Shown piece after piece: positions 52,916 through 62,753 of a DNA stretch of 64,000 bases (the first letter of the stretch is position 1; every line of letters begins with the position of its first letter). The translations under genes and the position numbers were made by a program. Below the pieces are notes generated by a model. That model did not search any database and was not told the origin of the DNA. It worked only from the letters and a program-made list of their open reading frames with translations. Origin of the DNA: Leptospira dzoumogneensis (GTDB taxonomy: Bacteria > Spirochaetota > Leptospiria > Leptospirales > Leptospiraceae); the NCBI RefSeq assembly GCF_004770895.1, contig NZ_RQHS01000024.1, forward strand, positions 97,294 through 161,293, read 5' to 3'.

Positions 52916-55095
52916 TTTTTATCCTCTCCTATCGGTAATAGGATCAATAACCCGGATAGAAAGAACATCAAAGATCCCGCCCAAATGAATTTTACCATCG
53001 GGTTGATCCAGACTTCTAAATTCGCTACGATCTGATTCGGGAATTTCAGATATTTTGCGGCCTTGATCGCAGGATCTCTTGTAAAGAAGAAGTCCAGGAA
53101 CATTCCAGGCAGATCCGGATTCTCATCCGAAAGATCCGCGTGTTCTATCGCTCCCAACTGTATATAAAGATCTTCTTTAGGGGTAGAAGAGATAGAAGGT
53201 TCACTGGTAGGAATATGTGTCTCGAAGTCACCGCTCAAATGTGAGATTTGAGGATAGTATCTTCTCTCGGTCACCATCGTATCAAAACTTTTGAGCTGCT
53301 TTTTGACTTCGAAGGTTGCCTCATGAGAAACGATTACGTTTCTATGATTGAGTCCAGCCTCCGGATCTCCGTTTACGATAGGTTTGATCTTAAGAGTGGT
53401 AGCACCAATCGTATAATCTCCCAAGATCGCAGTATCATCACTCGTATAGATAAGCTCATTTGTAGGAGAAAATCTTAAAAAATAGAAAAACTTAACAGAA
53501 GTGTTCTGTTTGAATGCGTTTCCTGCAAGACCGATAAACAATATCACCATGGAAAGGTGGACTAAGTATCCGCCGTATCTTCTTTTGTTTTTCAGAAGCA
53601 TTCTGAATCCGGCTTGGAAATAATTCTCTCCTTGGATAGCAGCTCTTCTCGCTTTTATACCATTATGATATTCTTGCACGATCCCTGCTATGGTGAAGAT
53701 CCCAAGTCCTACTGTAAGAACGCTGTAGACTTCTCCCAATACATCGCCTAAACTATAATCACTGATGGAGAAGTTGCGAGTGTAATATAGGATATAGATC
53801 CCAGCTCCGATAACTCCTGCGATCAAAGGTTTTAATAAAGTGGTAAAAAAGATTTGGTCTGCGCCTTTTCTCCAGGCGAGTAATGGTGCCGCTCCCATAA
53901 GTAGAATGAGTAGAATCCCCGCAGGAACCCCCCAAGAATTGAACCAAGGAGCCTTATATTCTACTCCGGACAATAAAGGAGAGAATACTCCTAATAGAAT
54001 GGAAAGAGTCGCAATTACCAAAAGGAAATTATTCAGTAAAAAACTTCCTTCTTTGGAAGTGATCGCTTCTAAGTTTCTTTCCGGTTTCAGTTTGTCTTTT
54101 CTATATATTAAAATTCCAAGATAGAAGAAGAAACTAACTCCTATAAAAACTATAAACGGAGTTCCGATGCTGGATTTGGAAAAAGAATGCGGTCCTTCTA
54201 AAACTCCGCTTCGAGTGATCCAAGTCCCGAGCAAACAGAAATGGAATGCAAGAATGATCAGAAGCATATTCCAAAACTTTAACATTCCTCTTCTTTCTTG
54301 GATGATCATTGAATGTAAGAATGCTGTGGACAATAACCAAGGCATCAAACTTGCGTTTTCAACCGGGTCCCATGCCCAATAACCGCCCCAGCCTAATTCT
54401 TCGTAAGCCCATTTGGAGCCTAATAGTATTCCTGTCCCGAGGAAGAACCAAGAGAAGATACTCCATCTTCTTACAAATCTGAACCAATTCTCGGATAATT
54501 GCCCGGTGACCAATGCGGAAGCAGCGATGGTGAACGGAATTGCAAAACTTACATAACCCACATACAGGATCGGTGGGTGAATGATCATCGCCCAGTGTTG
54601 TAAGAGTGGATTTAATCCTCTGCCTGCGACTGCTGCCGGTTGGAATTCACGGAATGGCTGTGCATCCGGAAAGAAGATGGCTAAGAATGAGAAAAAACAT
54701 GCGATCACTGCTAATGAAAGATGCATTACCGGAATTCTTTCATTCAAAAGATCTTTTGTTTGCCAAAGAACTATGAATGTGAATCCGGAGAGTAATAAAT
54801 TCCAGAATAGAAGTGAACCGGAAGATCCGGACCAAACCGATGTCATCTTATAGAATAAAGGAAGATGTTCACTGGAATGCATCGCAACATAATAGTTGGA
54901 TAGATCGGTTCTCATTAGTTGGACAACCAACACTATGAATGCCAGTAGAATAACCGCGAAATTGGCCATCAAAGTATAACGGCCTAATTCTAATGCTCTG
55001 GAGTCGTTCTTAAAAATTCCGTAACTGGTTTGGATAATGGAAAATAATAGAATGGAGAAGGAGGAGATGAGACAAACTGCGCCTAAATCGTTCAT
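52912..55095 (-). CDS. ccmF: Cytochrome c haem lyase subunit CcmF
   Basis: A 727-residue polytopic membrane protein with the tryptophan-rich haem-handling WWD segment WGGYWAWDPVENASLMPW and LLQHWAMIIHPPILYVGYVS. It has a large periplasmic region near the C-terminus (about 540-690) and a final helix FIWAGSLMFFLSGLLILLP. It attaches haem from CcmE to apocytochrome c. It overlaps ccmE and ccmH by four bases each. Confidence 0.95.
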   Translation of the reverse strand: MNDLGAVCLISSFSILLFSIIQTSYGIFKNDSRALELGRYTLMANFAVILLAFIVLVVQLMRTDLSNYYVAMHSSEHLPLFYKMTSVWSGSSGSLLFWNLLLSGFTFIVLWQTKDLLNERIPVMHLSLAVIACFFSFLAIFFPDAQPFREFQPAAVAGRGLNPLLQHWAMIIHPPILYVGYVSFAIPFTIAASALVTGQLSENWFRFVRRWSIFSWFFLGTGILLGSKWAYEELGWGGYWAWDPVENASLMPWLLSTAFLHSMIIQERRGMLKFWNMLLIILAFHFCLLGTWITRSGVLEGPHSFSKSSIGTPFIVFIGVSFFFYLGILIYRKDKLKPERNLEAITSKEGSFLLNNFLLVIATLSILLGVFSPLLSGVEYKAPWFNSWGVPAGILLILLMGAAPLLAWRKGADQIFFTTLLKPLIAGVIGAGIYILYYTRNFSISDYSLGDVLGEVYSVLTVGLGIFTIAGIVQEYHNGIKARRAAIQGENYFQAGFRMLLKNKRRYGGYLVHLSMVILFIGLAGNAFKQNTSVKFFYFLRFSPTNELIYTSDDTAILGDYTIGATTLKIKPIVNGDPEAGLNHRNVIVSHEATFEVKKQLKSFDTMVTERRYYPQISHLSGDFETHIPTSEPSISSTPKEDLYIQLGAIEHADLSDENPDLPGMFLDFFFTRDPAIKAAKYLKFPNQIVANLEVWINPMVKFIWAGSLMFFLSGLLILLPIGEDKK

Positions 55096-55490
55096 TGTTC
55101 TTCTTCTTTATAACCTGCTTCGTATTTGGATGCACATTTTGCTTCTACCTTATCGGCGACTAGGACTCCGTTTTTCCAAACTCCGTCCACTCTGGCTCTG
55201 GCACCTTCTTTAAATGCGTCGGGTAATAATGTAGCTCCTGTAAAAAAAACAGGCACTTCTTTTTCGTTCAGTTGGAGTACAAACTTTGCAGTTTTTCCTT
55301 CCCGGACAAGAGATCCCAATTTTACGAATCCTCTTACTCTTAATAGATCATCTGCCTCATATTTAGTGGTATTCGCAGCTAAATCAGAAGCATCCAATAA
55401 AGTATAAGAAGTTTCTTTAGAAGAAAAGAATGCGATCGTTCCTAAGGAAAGTGCGATGATACTCGCAAGCACGGTAAATTTCACGTTCAT
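55092..55490 (-). CDS. ccmE: Haem chaperone CcmE with CxxxY motif
   Basis: A 132-residue haem chaperone. It has an N-terminal transmembrane anchor (FTVLASIIALSLGTIAFFSS) and an OB-fold domain (LRVRGFVKLGSLVREG, VPVFFTGATLLPDAFKEG, DGVWKNGVLVADKVEAKC). The haem-binding region reads AKCASKYEAGY, so the usual HxxxY histidine is replaced by Cys, the form known from some archaea and sulfate reducers. First gene of the ccmE-F-H-CcmI-like block. Confidence 0.9.
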   Translation of the reverse strand: MNVKFTVLASIIALSLGTIAFFSSKETSYTLLDASDLAANTTKYEADDLLRVRGFVKLGSLVREGKTAKFVLQLNEKEVPVFFTGATLLPDAFKEGARARVDGVWKNGVLVADKVEAKCASKYEAGYKEEEQ

Positions 55491-55497
55491 CTGTGTT

Positions 55498-56322
55498 TTA
55501 ATTCCAGTCCTTAGACCAAGGATATCGGATACGGAGGGGAAGAAAAGTGGAAATACTCTCTCTAAACCCGTAAACGAATAGGCCTATTCTTTCTTTCCAG
55601 GCGATGCTTGTATTTTCCAGACTTTGGGAAGAAGGTATAAAATCGTCTATAGTCAGAATTTTGACCCTGGACCTATAGTCTGTCGGCCAAGGATGGATCT
55701 TGATCCCAGTATTTGCAAATACCAGCAGAGATCTTTCCATATGAAATGCGGAAGTGATCAGTATTGCGGACTTCCATTTATTTTTGCGAAAAAGTTCTGC
55801 CGTTTTTTCCGCATTCTCCTTAGTGTTCCTGCTTTCATTCTCCAGAAAAACGACTTTGTTAGGAATTCCTAAAGATTCAAAAAATTGAAGAGCAAAGTCG
55901 GATTCTTTTCTAGTTTGGAAGAATAAATTCCCGGAACCTCCTGTGAAAACAATACGAGGCGCTTTTCTTTTCTGGAATAATCGCACAGCGTCAGTCATTC
56001 TTTCCGCAGCGGAAGTCAATTGCACTTGTTGTTCGTATAATGCAAGATTGTCTACTGCTCCGCCTAAAACTAAAATTGCATCCGAGTTTTCCAGAGTTTC
56101 CAAACGAACAGGAGGATGTTTTTCTTCCAAACCTCGGACCAACCATTGAGAAAAACTATCAGTGGAAGCTACCCAGATAATGAGTGTAGGAACTAAAACC
56201 CAAACCTTATGTTTGGATTTAGGAAGTCTGAAGGCAAAAAATACCAACAAGAGCAGGGATGCAGGTAAGGGGAATAAGAAGGCCCCCGCGAGTTTGGAGG
56301 CCGCGAAAAAGATCGTATCCAT
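55498..56322 (-). CDS. YdcF/SanA/ElyC-family membrane protein
   Basis: About 274 residues from ATG 56322, with GAG upstream. An earlier TTG at 56355 would overlap the tautomerase gene. Two N-terminal transmembrane helices precede a DUF218 Rossmann-like domain: ENSDAILVLGGAVDNLALYE, APRIVFTGGSGNLFF, ENESRNTKENAEKTAELF, SAILITSAFHMERSLLVF. Family members influence envelope polysaccharide and peptidoglycan precursor use. The substrate is unknown. Confidence 0.87.
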   Translation of the reverse strand: MDTIFFAASKLAGAFLFPLPASLLLLVFFAFRLPKSKHKVWVLVPTLIIWVASTDSFSQWLVRGLEEKHPPVRLETLENSDAILVLGGAVDNLALYEQQVQLTSAAERMTDAVRLFQKRKAPRIVFTGGSGNLFFQTRKESDFALQFFESLGIPNKVVFLENESRNTKENAEKTAELFRKNKWKSAILITSAFHMERSLLVFANTGIKIHPWPTDYRSRVKILTIDDFIPSSQSLENTSIAWKERIGLFVYGFRESISTFLPLRIRYPWSKDWN

Positions 56323-56324
56323 TT

Positions 56325-56504
56325 TTACTCTAGGAGTTTTCCACCTACGGCCCAATTCTCTCTAGAAACTTCGTCGATCACGATATAGGTGGATTCGGGA
56401 GGTCTTGCGGCGACTTTTGCAAGAGTTTCGGAGAATTCTTTAGATATCTGTTGTTTTTGCTCTTTTGTAAGAGGTCCTGCGACTTTTAAATTGATGTAAG
56501 GCAT
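56325..56504 (-). CDS. 4-oxalocrotonate tautomerase-family protein
   Basis: 59 residues from ATG 56504. Removal of Met exposes the catalytic Pro1 (MPYINLKVAGPLTKEQKQQI), so I prefer this to the longer start at 56540. The end has STYIVIDEVSRENWAVGGKL, the usual subunit-contact strand. It is probably a hexamer acting on small unsaturated ketoacids. Substrate unknown. It is directly upstream of the YdcF-like gene. Confidence 0.87.
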   Translation of the reverse strand: MPYINLKVAGPLTKEQKQQISKEFSETLAKVAARPPESTYIVIDEVSRENWAVGGKLLE

Positions 56505-56658
56505 AAATTCCTGATTCGAATTGATCTTAAGGTGGCTCAATGGTTTATTTCGAACGGGTATTACGCAACGGATTTTTTTCTAAAAATGGCAGGTTCGTTC
56601 AAGCCGAAACCTGGGGTTCGGGGTTATACTGAACTTGAAATTGTGAGGAGTTTAATCC

Positions 56659-57195
56659 ATGAAATTCGCTAAGGAAATGGCCTTCTATTCAGCGTACCAC
56701 CAAGAAAAAAGAAACGTGTGGATCCACGTATTAGGAGTTCCTACCATCACCTTCACCCTATTTTTGGTGCTTAATAGATTAGAGTTAGTTAATGTTTTCG
56801 GCTATACGGTAACTGCTGCTACCGTATTCGGGATCGTAGTACTTGCATACTACTTCACTCTGGATTTTATTTTTGCCGCTGCGACCACTGTGGTGTTCGG
56901 TTCTTTAATGTTTTTGGCTCAATACATCACTCTGTCTTTGACCGCAACAACTGCATGGAGTATCTTTGCTGTTGCTCAGTTAGTAGGTTGGGGAGCTCAA
57001 TTCTACGGACATTTTATCTTTGAAAAAAGTCGCCCTGCATTATTCGACAATTTATTCCAAGCGGTAGTATCTGCTCCTATTTTCGTAATTGCAGATGTGT
57101 TCTTCGAATTGGGATACAGAAAAGATGTGCAAGAAGCGGTTCGTAAAGAATTAGCTGCACAGGGCAAACTCAAAAACTTCAGCACTGCTCATTAA
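56659..57195 (+). CDS. Mpo1-like (DUF962) integral membrane protein
   Basis: A 178-residue protein of the YGL010w/Mpo1 family, yeast members of which are 2-hydroxy fatty acid dioxygenases. The family marks are YHQEKRNVWIHVLGVPTI (two conserved His) and GWGAQFYGHFIFEKSRPALF (His of the second pair) with four transmembrane segments. The His residues likely bind iron. GAGG lies upstream of the ATG and a terminator follows. Confidence 0.87.
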   Translation: MKFAKEMAFYSAYHQEKRNVWIHVLGVPTITFTLFLVLNRLELVNVFGYTVTAATVFGIVVLAYYFTLDFIFAAATTVVFGSLMFLAQYITLSLTATTAWSIFAVAQLVGWGAQFYGHFIFEKSRPALFDNLFQAVVSAPIFVIADVFFELGYRKDVQEAVRKELAAQGKLKNFSTAH

Positions 57196-57219
57196 CATTC
57201 TCTCTTGCTTTTAGGCAAA

Positions 57220-57248
57220 CGCCCGCTATCAAGCGGGCGATTTTCTTT
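57220..57248 (+). terminator. Rho-independent terminator after the Mpo1-like gene
   Basis: CGCCCGCT-ATCA-AGCGGGCG is a perfect eight-base-pair stem followed by ATTTTCTTT. It separates convergent genes. Confidence 0.9.
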
Positions 57249-57265
57249 ACAATATTAAATTCCTA

Positions 57266-58048
57266 TTAAACGCAGAAATGGACTGCAACGTTTGTGTTTG
57301 CGCCTAAAAATTTAGAAGGCTGCACACCGAACATTCGTTTAAAAGTCCTGCTCAGATGTGCCTGGTCAGCAAAACCTGCCGCGTGAGAAGCCTCAGTCAG
57401 ATTTCCGCCTTCTTTCAAAAGTTTCGCCGCCTCATGAAGTCTCAACCAAAGCTGATATTGTCTTACCGGCAAACCCATCTGTAATTTAAAAACATGCATG
57501 AACCTTGTTTCTGAAAATCCTGCTTCCTTTGCAAGTTCAGGTACGGAGATGGAACCTGGAAGAGCGGATTTCATTCTAAGAGTTGCAGACAAAACTCTAG
57601 GATCCAAAGAAACCCTGGAAGGTTTTTCGGTCCCTACACAAGCAAGAATATCTTCGAAAAGTTCCTTAGCAGTTTGGCAGTTTATATTTTCATGAAATAG
57701 ATTTTTACATCTGGAAAGAACGGGTTCTAAGTTCTCAAATGGGATCTCCGAGATCCCTTTTCTTCCGAATCTGGCAGCAACGGAGGCATAGTCGATACCA
57801 TAAGGATCGATTTGTAAAACGATCATATCCGAATTTTCTGCGGAAAGAGTATGGTAAGTATTCGGGGCCAAGACCACCGCTTGGAACTCCAATACGTTGC
57901 CCGATTCTTCGATCACTTTGAACTTGGAAGTTAAAGAGATCAAAATGGAAACCGCATAGTGAGAGTGAGGATCTGTAGTCAGTCCTTTTTGGGCCAAGAA
58001 TACTCTGGCTCCGAAATAGAATAATGTTCCTACTTGAGACTCTTCCAT
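57266..58048 (-). CDS. AraC-family transcriptional regulator
   Basis: 260 residues. The N-terminal half is a cupin-like sensor (DPHSHYAVSILISLTSKFKV, VVLAPNTYHTLSAENSDMIV). The C-terminal 95 residues form the double HTH: SISVPELAKEAGFSETRFMH and NLTEASHAAGFADQAHLSRT with FKRMFGVQPSKF. The downstream same-strand gene lies outside a clear operon, so its targets are unknown. Confidence 0.9.
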   Translation of the reverse strand: MEESQVGTLFYFGARVFLAQKGLTTDPHSHYAVSILISLTSKFKVIEESGNVLEFQAVVLAPNTYHTLSAENSDMIVLQIDPYGIDYASVAARFGRKGISEIPFENLEPVLSRCKNLFHENINCQTAKELFEDILACVGTEKPSRVSLDPRVLSATLRMKSALPGSISVPELAKEAGFSETRFMHVFKLQMGLPVRQYQLWLRLHEAAKLLKEGGNLTEASHAAGFADQAHLSRTFKRMFGVQPSKFLGANTNVAVHFCV

Positions 58049-58063
58049 TTACCGAATACCGGA

Positions 58064-58891
58064 TTATAATTTTTGAATGATTCTTTCCAGGGTTTTTTCA
58101 GGACGTTCGAACGGAAAAAAATGGGAAATATCATCCCATAACTCTAAGCTTGAGTTGGAATTTCCTTTGATAATCCTTTTAGCCGCAGAAGGAGAACATA
58201 CTTCATATTTCCTTGGGATCGTGATATGAGTTTCCGTTTTGATCCTTCGATATTGTAATAGGCTTAAAAAACTGACCGAGTTAAAAATTTTGGCCTCTAA
58301 TTCAGGAGGACAGCATAAGGCCCATTTATCTCCTTCTTTTTTAAAACAAGAATTAAGATAATCTTCAAAAACCTCATCGGACCAATTCACAAAAGTAGGA
58401 GTCTTTCTGAATGCTTTTTTGACAAGAGTTAGGTCTTTAAATTCTCTTCTTCTTTTGACAGCACCTTTCGCTAAAGGAGTATCGAAAGCTAAGGCAAGAA
58501 GAAGATACGCAAAATTTAAGATCACAGGGTCCATTGCAAAAATTTTTCGGAAGTGATCCGGTCTTTGATAAGTGGAAAGAAGAAGGCTTGCTCCTCCTAA
58601 AGAATGTCCGACTCCCACAACATTCTTTAAACCTTCCTTTTCGATGAGAGCTAAAACTTGATCTCTAAAGAAAAACCAATCCTTCCATTCCATATTCGGT
58701 TCCGATTTACCATGACCGCAAAAATCCAATGCGATCACTCTATGAGTTTCAGAAAGTTTTTTGATGAAGTAAGAATAACAACCTGCGGAAAATCCATTAG
58801 CATGAGCGATCAAGATCGGATCCGAGGATTTGTTACCTGCATCTATATAAGAAAGTTTGATCCCTCGGAAATTAAATGTTTTTCTATCCAT
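58064..58891 (-). CDS. Alpha/beta hydrolase
   Basis: A 275-residue serine hydrolase: oxyanion region DPILIAHANGFSAGCYSYFI, IALDFCGHGKSEPN, nucleophile elbow GVGHSLGGASL, and the late His in ISHFFPFERPEKTL. The large lid segment between about 130 and 215 is helical and basic. It could be an esterase or epoxide-hydrolase-like enzyme. The His-Phe context is common in bacterial esterases. Confidence 0.87.
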   Translation of the reverse strand: MDRKTFNFRGIKLSYIDAGNKSSDPILIAHANGFSAGCYSYFIKKLSETHRVIALDFCGHGKSEPNMEWKDWFFFRDQVLALIEKEGLKNVVGVGHSLGGASLLLSTYQRPDHFRKIFAMDPVILNFAYLLLALAFDTPLAKGAVKRRREFKDLTLVKKAFRKTPTFVNWSDEVFEDYLNSCFKKEGDKWALCCPPELEAKIFNSVSFLSLLQYRRIKTETHITIPRKYEVCSPSAAKRIIKGNSNSSLELWDDISHFFPFERPEKTLERIIQKL

Positions 58892-59035
58892 TCAAGATTT
58901 GCCCTTGCTATTTCTTTCCCTTTGCTTTCGATGGACAGGAATTCGGAGTTTCGACCGATTCCCAAATAAGGGATAATACACTCTTCCTAAGGGGAGATTA
59001 CAAGAAAACAATAATCGAATTCTTGAGAGAGATAG

Positions 59036-59413
59036 ATGAAATTAACGGTTATAATCATTTTCGTAGTCGCATTATTTTTCAATGCCTTAGCAAACATTTT
59101 GATCAAGGCAAGTTCTTTAGGAGATAAAACAAATACGGCTTCCGGAATCGAAGGATTGATCAAAGCATTTTTACATCCAGTGTTCTTTGCAGGACTTGCT
59201 TCTTTCGGGATCGCGTTATTAGGTTATAGATGGGTATTAGGTAACGGATTAAAATTGTCCTTGGCTTATCCACTTTTTACATCTGCAGGATTTATCATAG
59301 TGCTCGTTGCTTCCGCGATATTTTTTAAAGAAGAGCTGAACTGGACCCAATGGACTGGAATAGGTTTGATACTCGCAGGAGTATGGCTGACCTCTGCGGA
59401 AATGTTCGCCTAA
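59036..59413 (+). CDS. SMR/EamA-like four-helix transporter
   Basis: 125 residues with four transmembrane helices, matching a small multidrug resistance or single EamA half: FFNALANILIKASSLG, LLGYRWVLGNGLKLSLAYPL, then WTQWTGIGLILAGVWL. The conserved Glu of helix 1 in EmrE is not seen, so it may be an ArnE-like or EamA-half flippase component. It should work as a dimer. Confidence 0.8.
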   Translation: MKLTVIIIFVVALFFNALANILIKASSLGDKTNTASGIEGLIKAFLHPVFFAGLASFGIALLGYRWVLGNGLKLSLAYPLFTSAGFIIVLVASAIFFKEELNWTQWTGIGLILAGVWLTSAEMFA

Positions 59414-59602
59414 GTCATTAAGTTCATAAATAATAAACCGAATAGAGTAGTGATCTCGAATCCAAATTGTGGCCGAGATCGTTACTCCTGGAGTCTAATC
59501 GTAGGAGGATAGTCGCTTCGCTCCTGAAGCCCGGGTAGCCGGACTATAAGCTAAAAATTCAAACCGGTCCAAGCTTAAAGTTTTTCAACTTTATAGGATG
59601 GT

Positions 59603-60478
59603 ATGAGTTTTATGCAGACCGCAGCCTTATTCCTTTCTTTACTATCTTTAATCTACTGTTCCAGTTTCGCAACTTCCACAAATATCCAAACAGATCGCGA
59701 CAATCCTATCGGATATTATGAAGGAGATCCGCTTCCGCCAAAAACCGCATTCTTAACGTTTGATGACGGTCCTTCCGACTGGACCTCGGACGTATTGGAT
59801 GTGCTCAAAAAAGAGAATGTAAAAGCTACATTCTTCGTATGCGGGGCTTGGCTGCCAAAGGCCAGCACAAGAGGGAACAGTTTCCGAAAATACAAAACGG
59901 TTTTGATCAGAATGAAAGAAGAAGGTCATACGATCGGAAATCATACTCTTGGCCACCAAAACTTCGCTTATATGTCCCCGAAAAGAATAGAAAGACAATT
60001 GGATGAAAACCAAAAATTATACCAAAATGAACTAGGAGAATATTCCGGAAAATTAATATGGATCCGGCCTCCTTTCGGTTCCCCTTATATTAGGACTAAG
60101 AACGAAACAGTTCGAAAAAGAGTAAGTTCAGCATTACAAGGAAAAGGACTCGTATTCATGTGGACCAAAGAATTCGATTCTACGGATTCTAAAGAATGGG
60201 TGAAAGGGGAATGGTATGAAAAAGGACCGAGGATCGATCCGGATAACGAAAAATTCAGAAAGAAAATGGATCGGATCTATAATTCATTAGCGTATAAAAC
60301 GGAAGGACAAGGAGTAGTGATCTTATTTCACGATACACATCCTACTACAAAAGAAGTTCTACCGTACATCATAGAAAAATTGAAAGCGGAAGGATATACT
60401 TTCGCTACTGCAGAAGATTATACCAAATGGCGTTGGGGAAAAACCAGCGAAGAGTTAAGCGAGGAAGTCTCGGATTGA
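59603..60478 (+). CDS. Polysaccharide deacetylase (NodB family), probable lipoprotein
   Basis: 291 residues. The N-terminus LFLSLLSLIYCSSF looks like a lipoprotein signal, with the acylated Cys about 19. The NodB domain has motif 1 TFDDGPSDW (catalytic Asp), motif 2 HTIGNHTLGHQNF (metal His), motif 3 WIRPPFGSPY, and a late VVILFHDTHPTTKE. It removes acetyl groups from peptidoglycan or a surface glycan. Confidence 0.92.
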   Translation: MSFMQTAALFLSLLSLIYCSSFATSTNIQTDRDNPIGYYEGDPLPPKTAFLTFDDGPSDWTSDVLDVLKKENVKATFFVCGAWLPKASTRGNSFRKYKTVLIRMKEEGHTIGNHTLGHQNFAYMSPKRIERQLDENQKLYQNELGEYSGKLIWIRPPFGSPYIRTKNETVRKRVSSALQGKGLVFMWTKEFDSTDSKEWVKGEWYEKGPRIDPDNEKFRKKMDRIYNSLAYKTEGQGVVILFHDTHPTTKEVLPYIIEKLKAEGYTFATAEDYTKWRWGKTSEELSEEVSD

Positions 60479-60567
60479 ACGCCGTTTTTTAAAAAACAAA
60501 AAACACTTTTCTTCCCACATTCTGGATCTAAACAGGTCCGAAGTTTATTATTCAGGAAATCATAAAA

Positions 60568-61740
60568 ATGAACAAAGGTCCACTTTCAGGAGTTAAGGTA
60601 GTAGATTTAAGCTTATTGCTGCCAGGTCCTTTATGCTCCATGTATTTGGGAGATATGGGAGCCGAGATCATCAAAGTAGAAAATCCAAGAGCAATGGATG
60701 CAACCAGAGTGATGTTCAAAAAAGAGAATGGCGCTCCTTCTTTATATCTGATGTTGAACAGAAATAAAAAAGCGATCACACTCAATCTTAAAAGAGAAAA
60801 ATCCAAAGAGATCTTATTCAAACTATTAGAAGATGCTGATATATTATTGGAAGGATTCCGTCCTGATGGACTTTCCAAGATGGGACTCGGCTACGATGAT
60901 CTAAAAGAAAAATTCCCAAAACTGATCTATTGCGGGATCTACGGCTACGGAGATTCAGGCGCGTACAGAGATTTTGCAGGACATGATCTAAATTATCTTT
61001 CTCTTTCCGGAGTATTGGACCAAACGGGAAAAAATCCGCAGGCTCCCGGATTCCAATTGGCGGATATAGGAGGAGGAACATTAACCGCACTTTCTTCTAT
61101 TTTGGCTGCATTATACTATAGGGAAAAAACGGGCCGAGGACAAAAGATCGCGATCTCCATGATGGAGGCTTCTCTACAATTCATCTCCTTGTATGGTGGG
61201 ATTTATTCTGCTACGGGAAAAAATCCGGAAGGCGGGAACGAATTATTATCAGGGAAACTTCCTAATTATTCCACTTACAAAACCAAGGAAGGACGTTGGG
61301 TTGCATTAGGTGCTCTTGAAGAAATGTTTTTCAAAACATTCTTAAGACAATCCGGGCTTGATACATATCTAGAAACTGTTCCGATCGCAGAGACAAATTT
61401 TGCGGAATGGAAAAAGATCCTCACGGAATACTTCTCCTCTAAAACTCTTGCAGACTTGGAGCCTATATTCCAAAATCCTGATTCATGTCTTACGCCCGTT
61501 AAAACTCTGGACGAAGTTTCCAAAGACCCGGTCATGAGAGAAAAGGGGATGATCCTGGATCGAACTCACAAACAATATGGGGATTATATACAATTCGGTT
61601 CTCCTTTTCCTTTCTCGGAAAGTAAGGTGACCTATAGGACGGATCCCCCAGATCACGGAGAGCATAACCAGGAAATCCTAAAAGCATTGGGTTATTCTGA
61701 GGCTGAGATAGAAGAATTAAAAAAAGATAAAGTAATTTAA
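60568..61740 (+). CDS. Alpha-methylacyl-CoA racemase-like family III CoA-transferase protein
   Basis: A 390-residue CaiB/BaiF-fold protein. The racemase-type HD pair is in FAGHDLNYLSLSG (H139, D140), the N-terminal CoA-binding area in GDMGAEIIKVENP, and FQLADIGGGTLTALSSILAA follows as in mycobacterial racemases. It probably inverts the 2-methyl centre of branched acyl-CoAs for beta-oxidation. A CoA-transferase role is less likely given the GHD-LNY context. Confidence 0.87.
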   Translation: MNKGPLSGVKVVDLSLLLPGPLCSMYLGDMGAEIIKVENPRAMDATRVMFKKENGAPSLYLMLNRNKKAITLNLKREKSKEILFKLLEDADILLEGFRPDGLSKMGLGYDDLKEKFPKLIYCGIYGYGDSGAYRDFAGHDLNYLSLSGVLDQTGKNPQAPGFQLADIGGGTLTALSSILAALYYREKTGRGQKIAISMMEASLQFISLYGGIYSATGKNPEGGNELLSGKLPNYSTYKTKEGRWVALGALEEMFFKTFLRQSGLDTYLETVPIAETNFAEWKKILTEYFSSKTLADLEPIFQNPDSCLTPVKTLDEVSKDPVMREKGMILDRTHKQYGDYIQFGSPFPFSESKVTYRTDPPDHGEHNQEILKALGYSEAEIEELKKDKVI

Positions 61741-61783
61741 TTGAAAGATTATTCGGAACTTAGAATTCTTTTCGAACTATCTT

Positions 61784-62749
61784 ATGTATAGGGGTTATTT
61801 TTTTTTCGTGAAAATCCAACGAATCATTTTTTCATTTATCGCAATTGGTATCTTAACCTCTTGCGCAGTTACTTCCAATCGCTCCGTTCTGGTGAATAAA
61901 GGAACTCTTGTAGGTATCCAAGATATTAATTCTTCCGATAAAGGCCCAATCGTCCTTAAGAAGATCGTCGCTGCGGATTGGGCGACGGAGCGCGCGGGTC
62001 TGATCAATTTAAAGGATCCGAAGGCGGTTGCTGCTGGTTTACAATCCGGCAAGGAACCAATCCAAATTTATTTTTACGTTATGGATCATCCTAAGTTCGG
62101 TAGATATGTGGTGGATACCGGGCTTGCCGACGTATTTCGTAAGGATAAAAAAGAATGGCCTGTTTCCGGTATAGTCGCTTCTCAAATGAATCTAGGTGAG
62201 TTGAAGATCCATACTACGATTAAAGAATGGCTGCAAAAAGAACCGAAAAAAGTGGAAGGTATCTTTCTTACTCATTTGCATTTAGATCATATTTTCGGAA
62301 CTCAAGATTTTCCTGCGGGGACTTCGGTATATACTGGACAGAACGAACCGGGAGATACTCGTTTTCTACATCTTTTTGTACAAGGAAGTACGGACAAGAT
62401 ACTTGGATCTGACACTCTTCTTTCCGAATTAAACTTTTTAGGAAAAGAAGGTGCTCCAATTAAATTTTTAGATTTTTTCGGCGACCAATCTCTTTATGTA
62501 GTCTCCGTTCCGGGACATACGGAGGGAAGTATCGCATTTTTGATAAAATCTACGAACGGGGTCCAACTGATTACAGGGGATACTTGTCATACTAGCTGGG
62601 GTTGGCTGAATAACGTGACTCCGGGAGGTTTTACTAAGGATTTGGAAAGGAATAAAGTGAGTCTGGATTTATTGCAGGCAGTTGCGGCTAAGTTCCCGAA
62701 AATTCAGATCCATCCAGGGCACCAAAGTATTTCCCCTTCTGCTAAATAG
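61784..62749 (+). CDS. MBL-fold metallo-hydrolase lipoprotein
   Basis: 321 residues. The hydrophobic N-terminus ends in [13 protein letters not shown], a lipobox with Cys near residue 27; an alternative GTG start at 61808 would also leave a signal. The metallo-beta-lactamase core has [12 protein letters not shown] (metal HxHxDH), [25 protein letters not shown], and a late HPGHQSIS. The group includes lactonases and similar hydrolases. Substrate unknown. Confidence 0.85.
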   Translation: MYRGYFFFVKIQRIIFSFIAIGILTSCAVTSNRSVLVNKGTLVGIQDINSSDKGPIVLKKIVAADWATERAGLINLKDPKAVAAGLQSGKEPIQIYFYVMDHPKFGRYVVDTGLADVFRKDKKEWPVSGIVASQMNLGELKIHTTIKEWLQKEPKKVEGIFLTHLHLDHIFGTQDFPAGTSVYTGQNEPGDTRFLHLFVQGSTDKILGSDTLLSELNFLGKEGAPIKFLDFFGDQSLYVVSVPGHTEGSIAFLIKSTNGVQLITGDTCHTSWGWLNNVTPGGFTKDLERNKVSLDLLQAVAAKFPKIQIHPGHQSISPSAK

Positions 62750-62753
62750 ATTT

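Noticed and set aside
59420..59600. A possible tRNA or small RNA in the gap before the deacetylase gene
   Set aside because: The stretch contains short dyads such as ACTCCTGGAGT but no cloverleaf, T-arm or clear terminator; it looks like mixed repeat debris.
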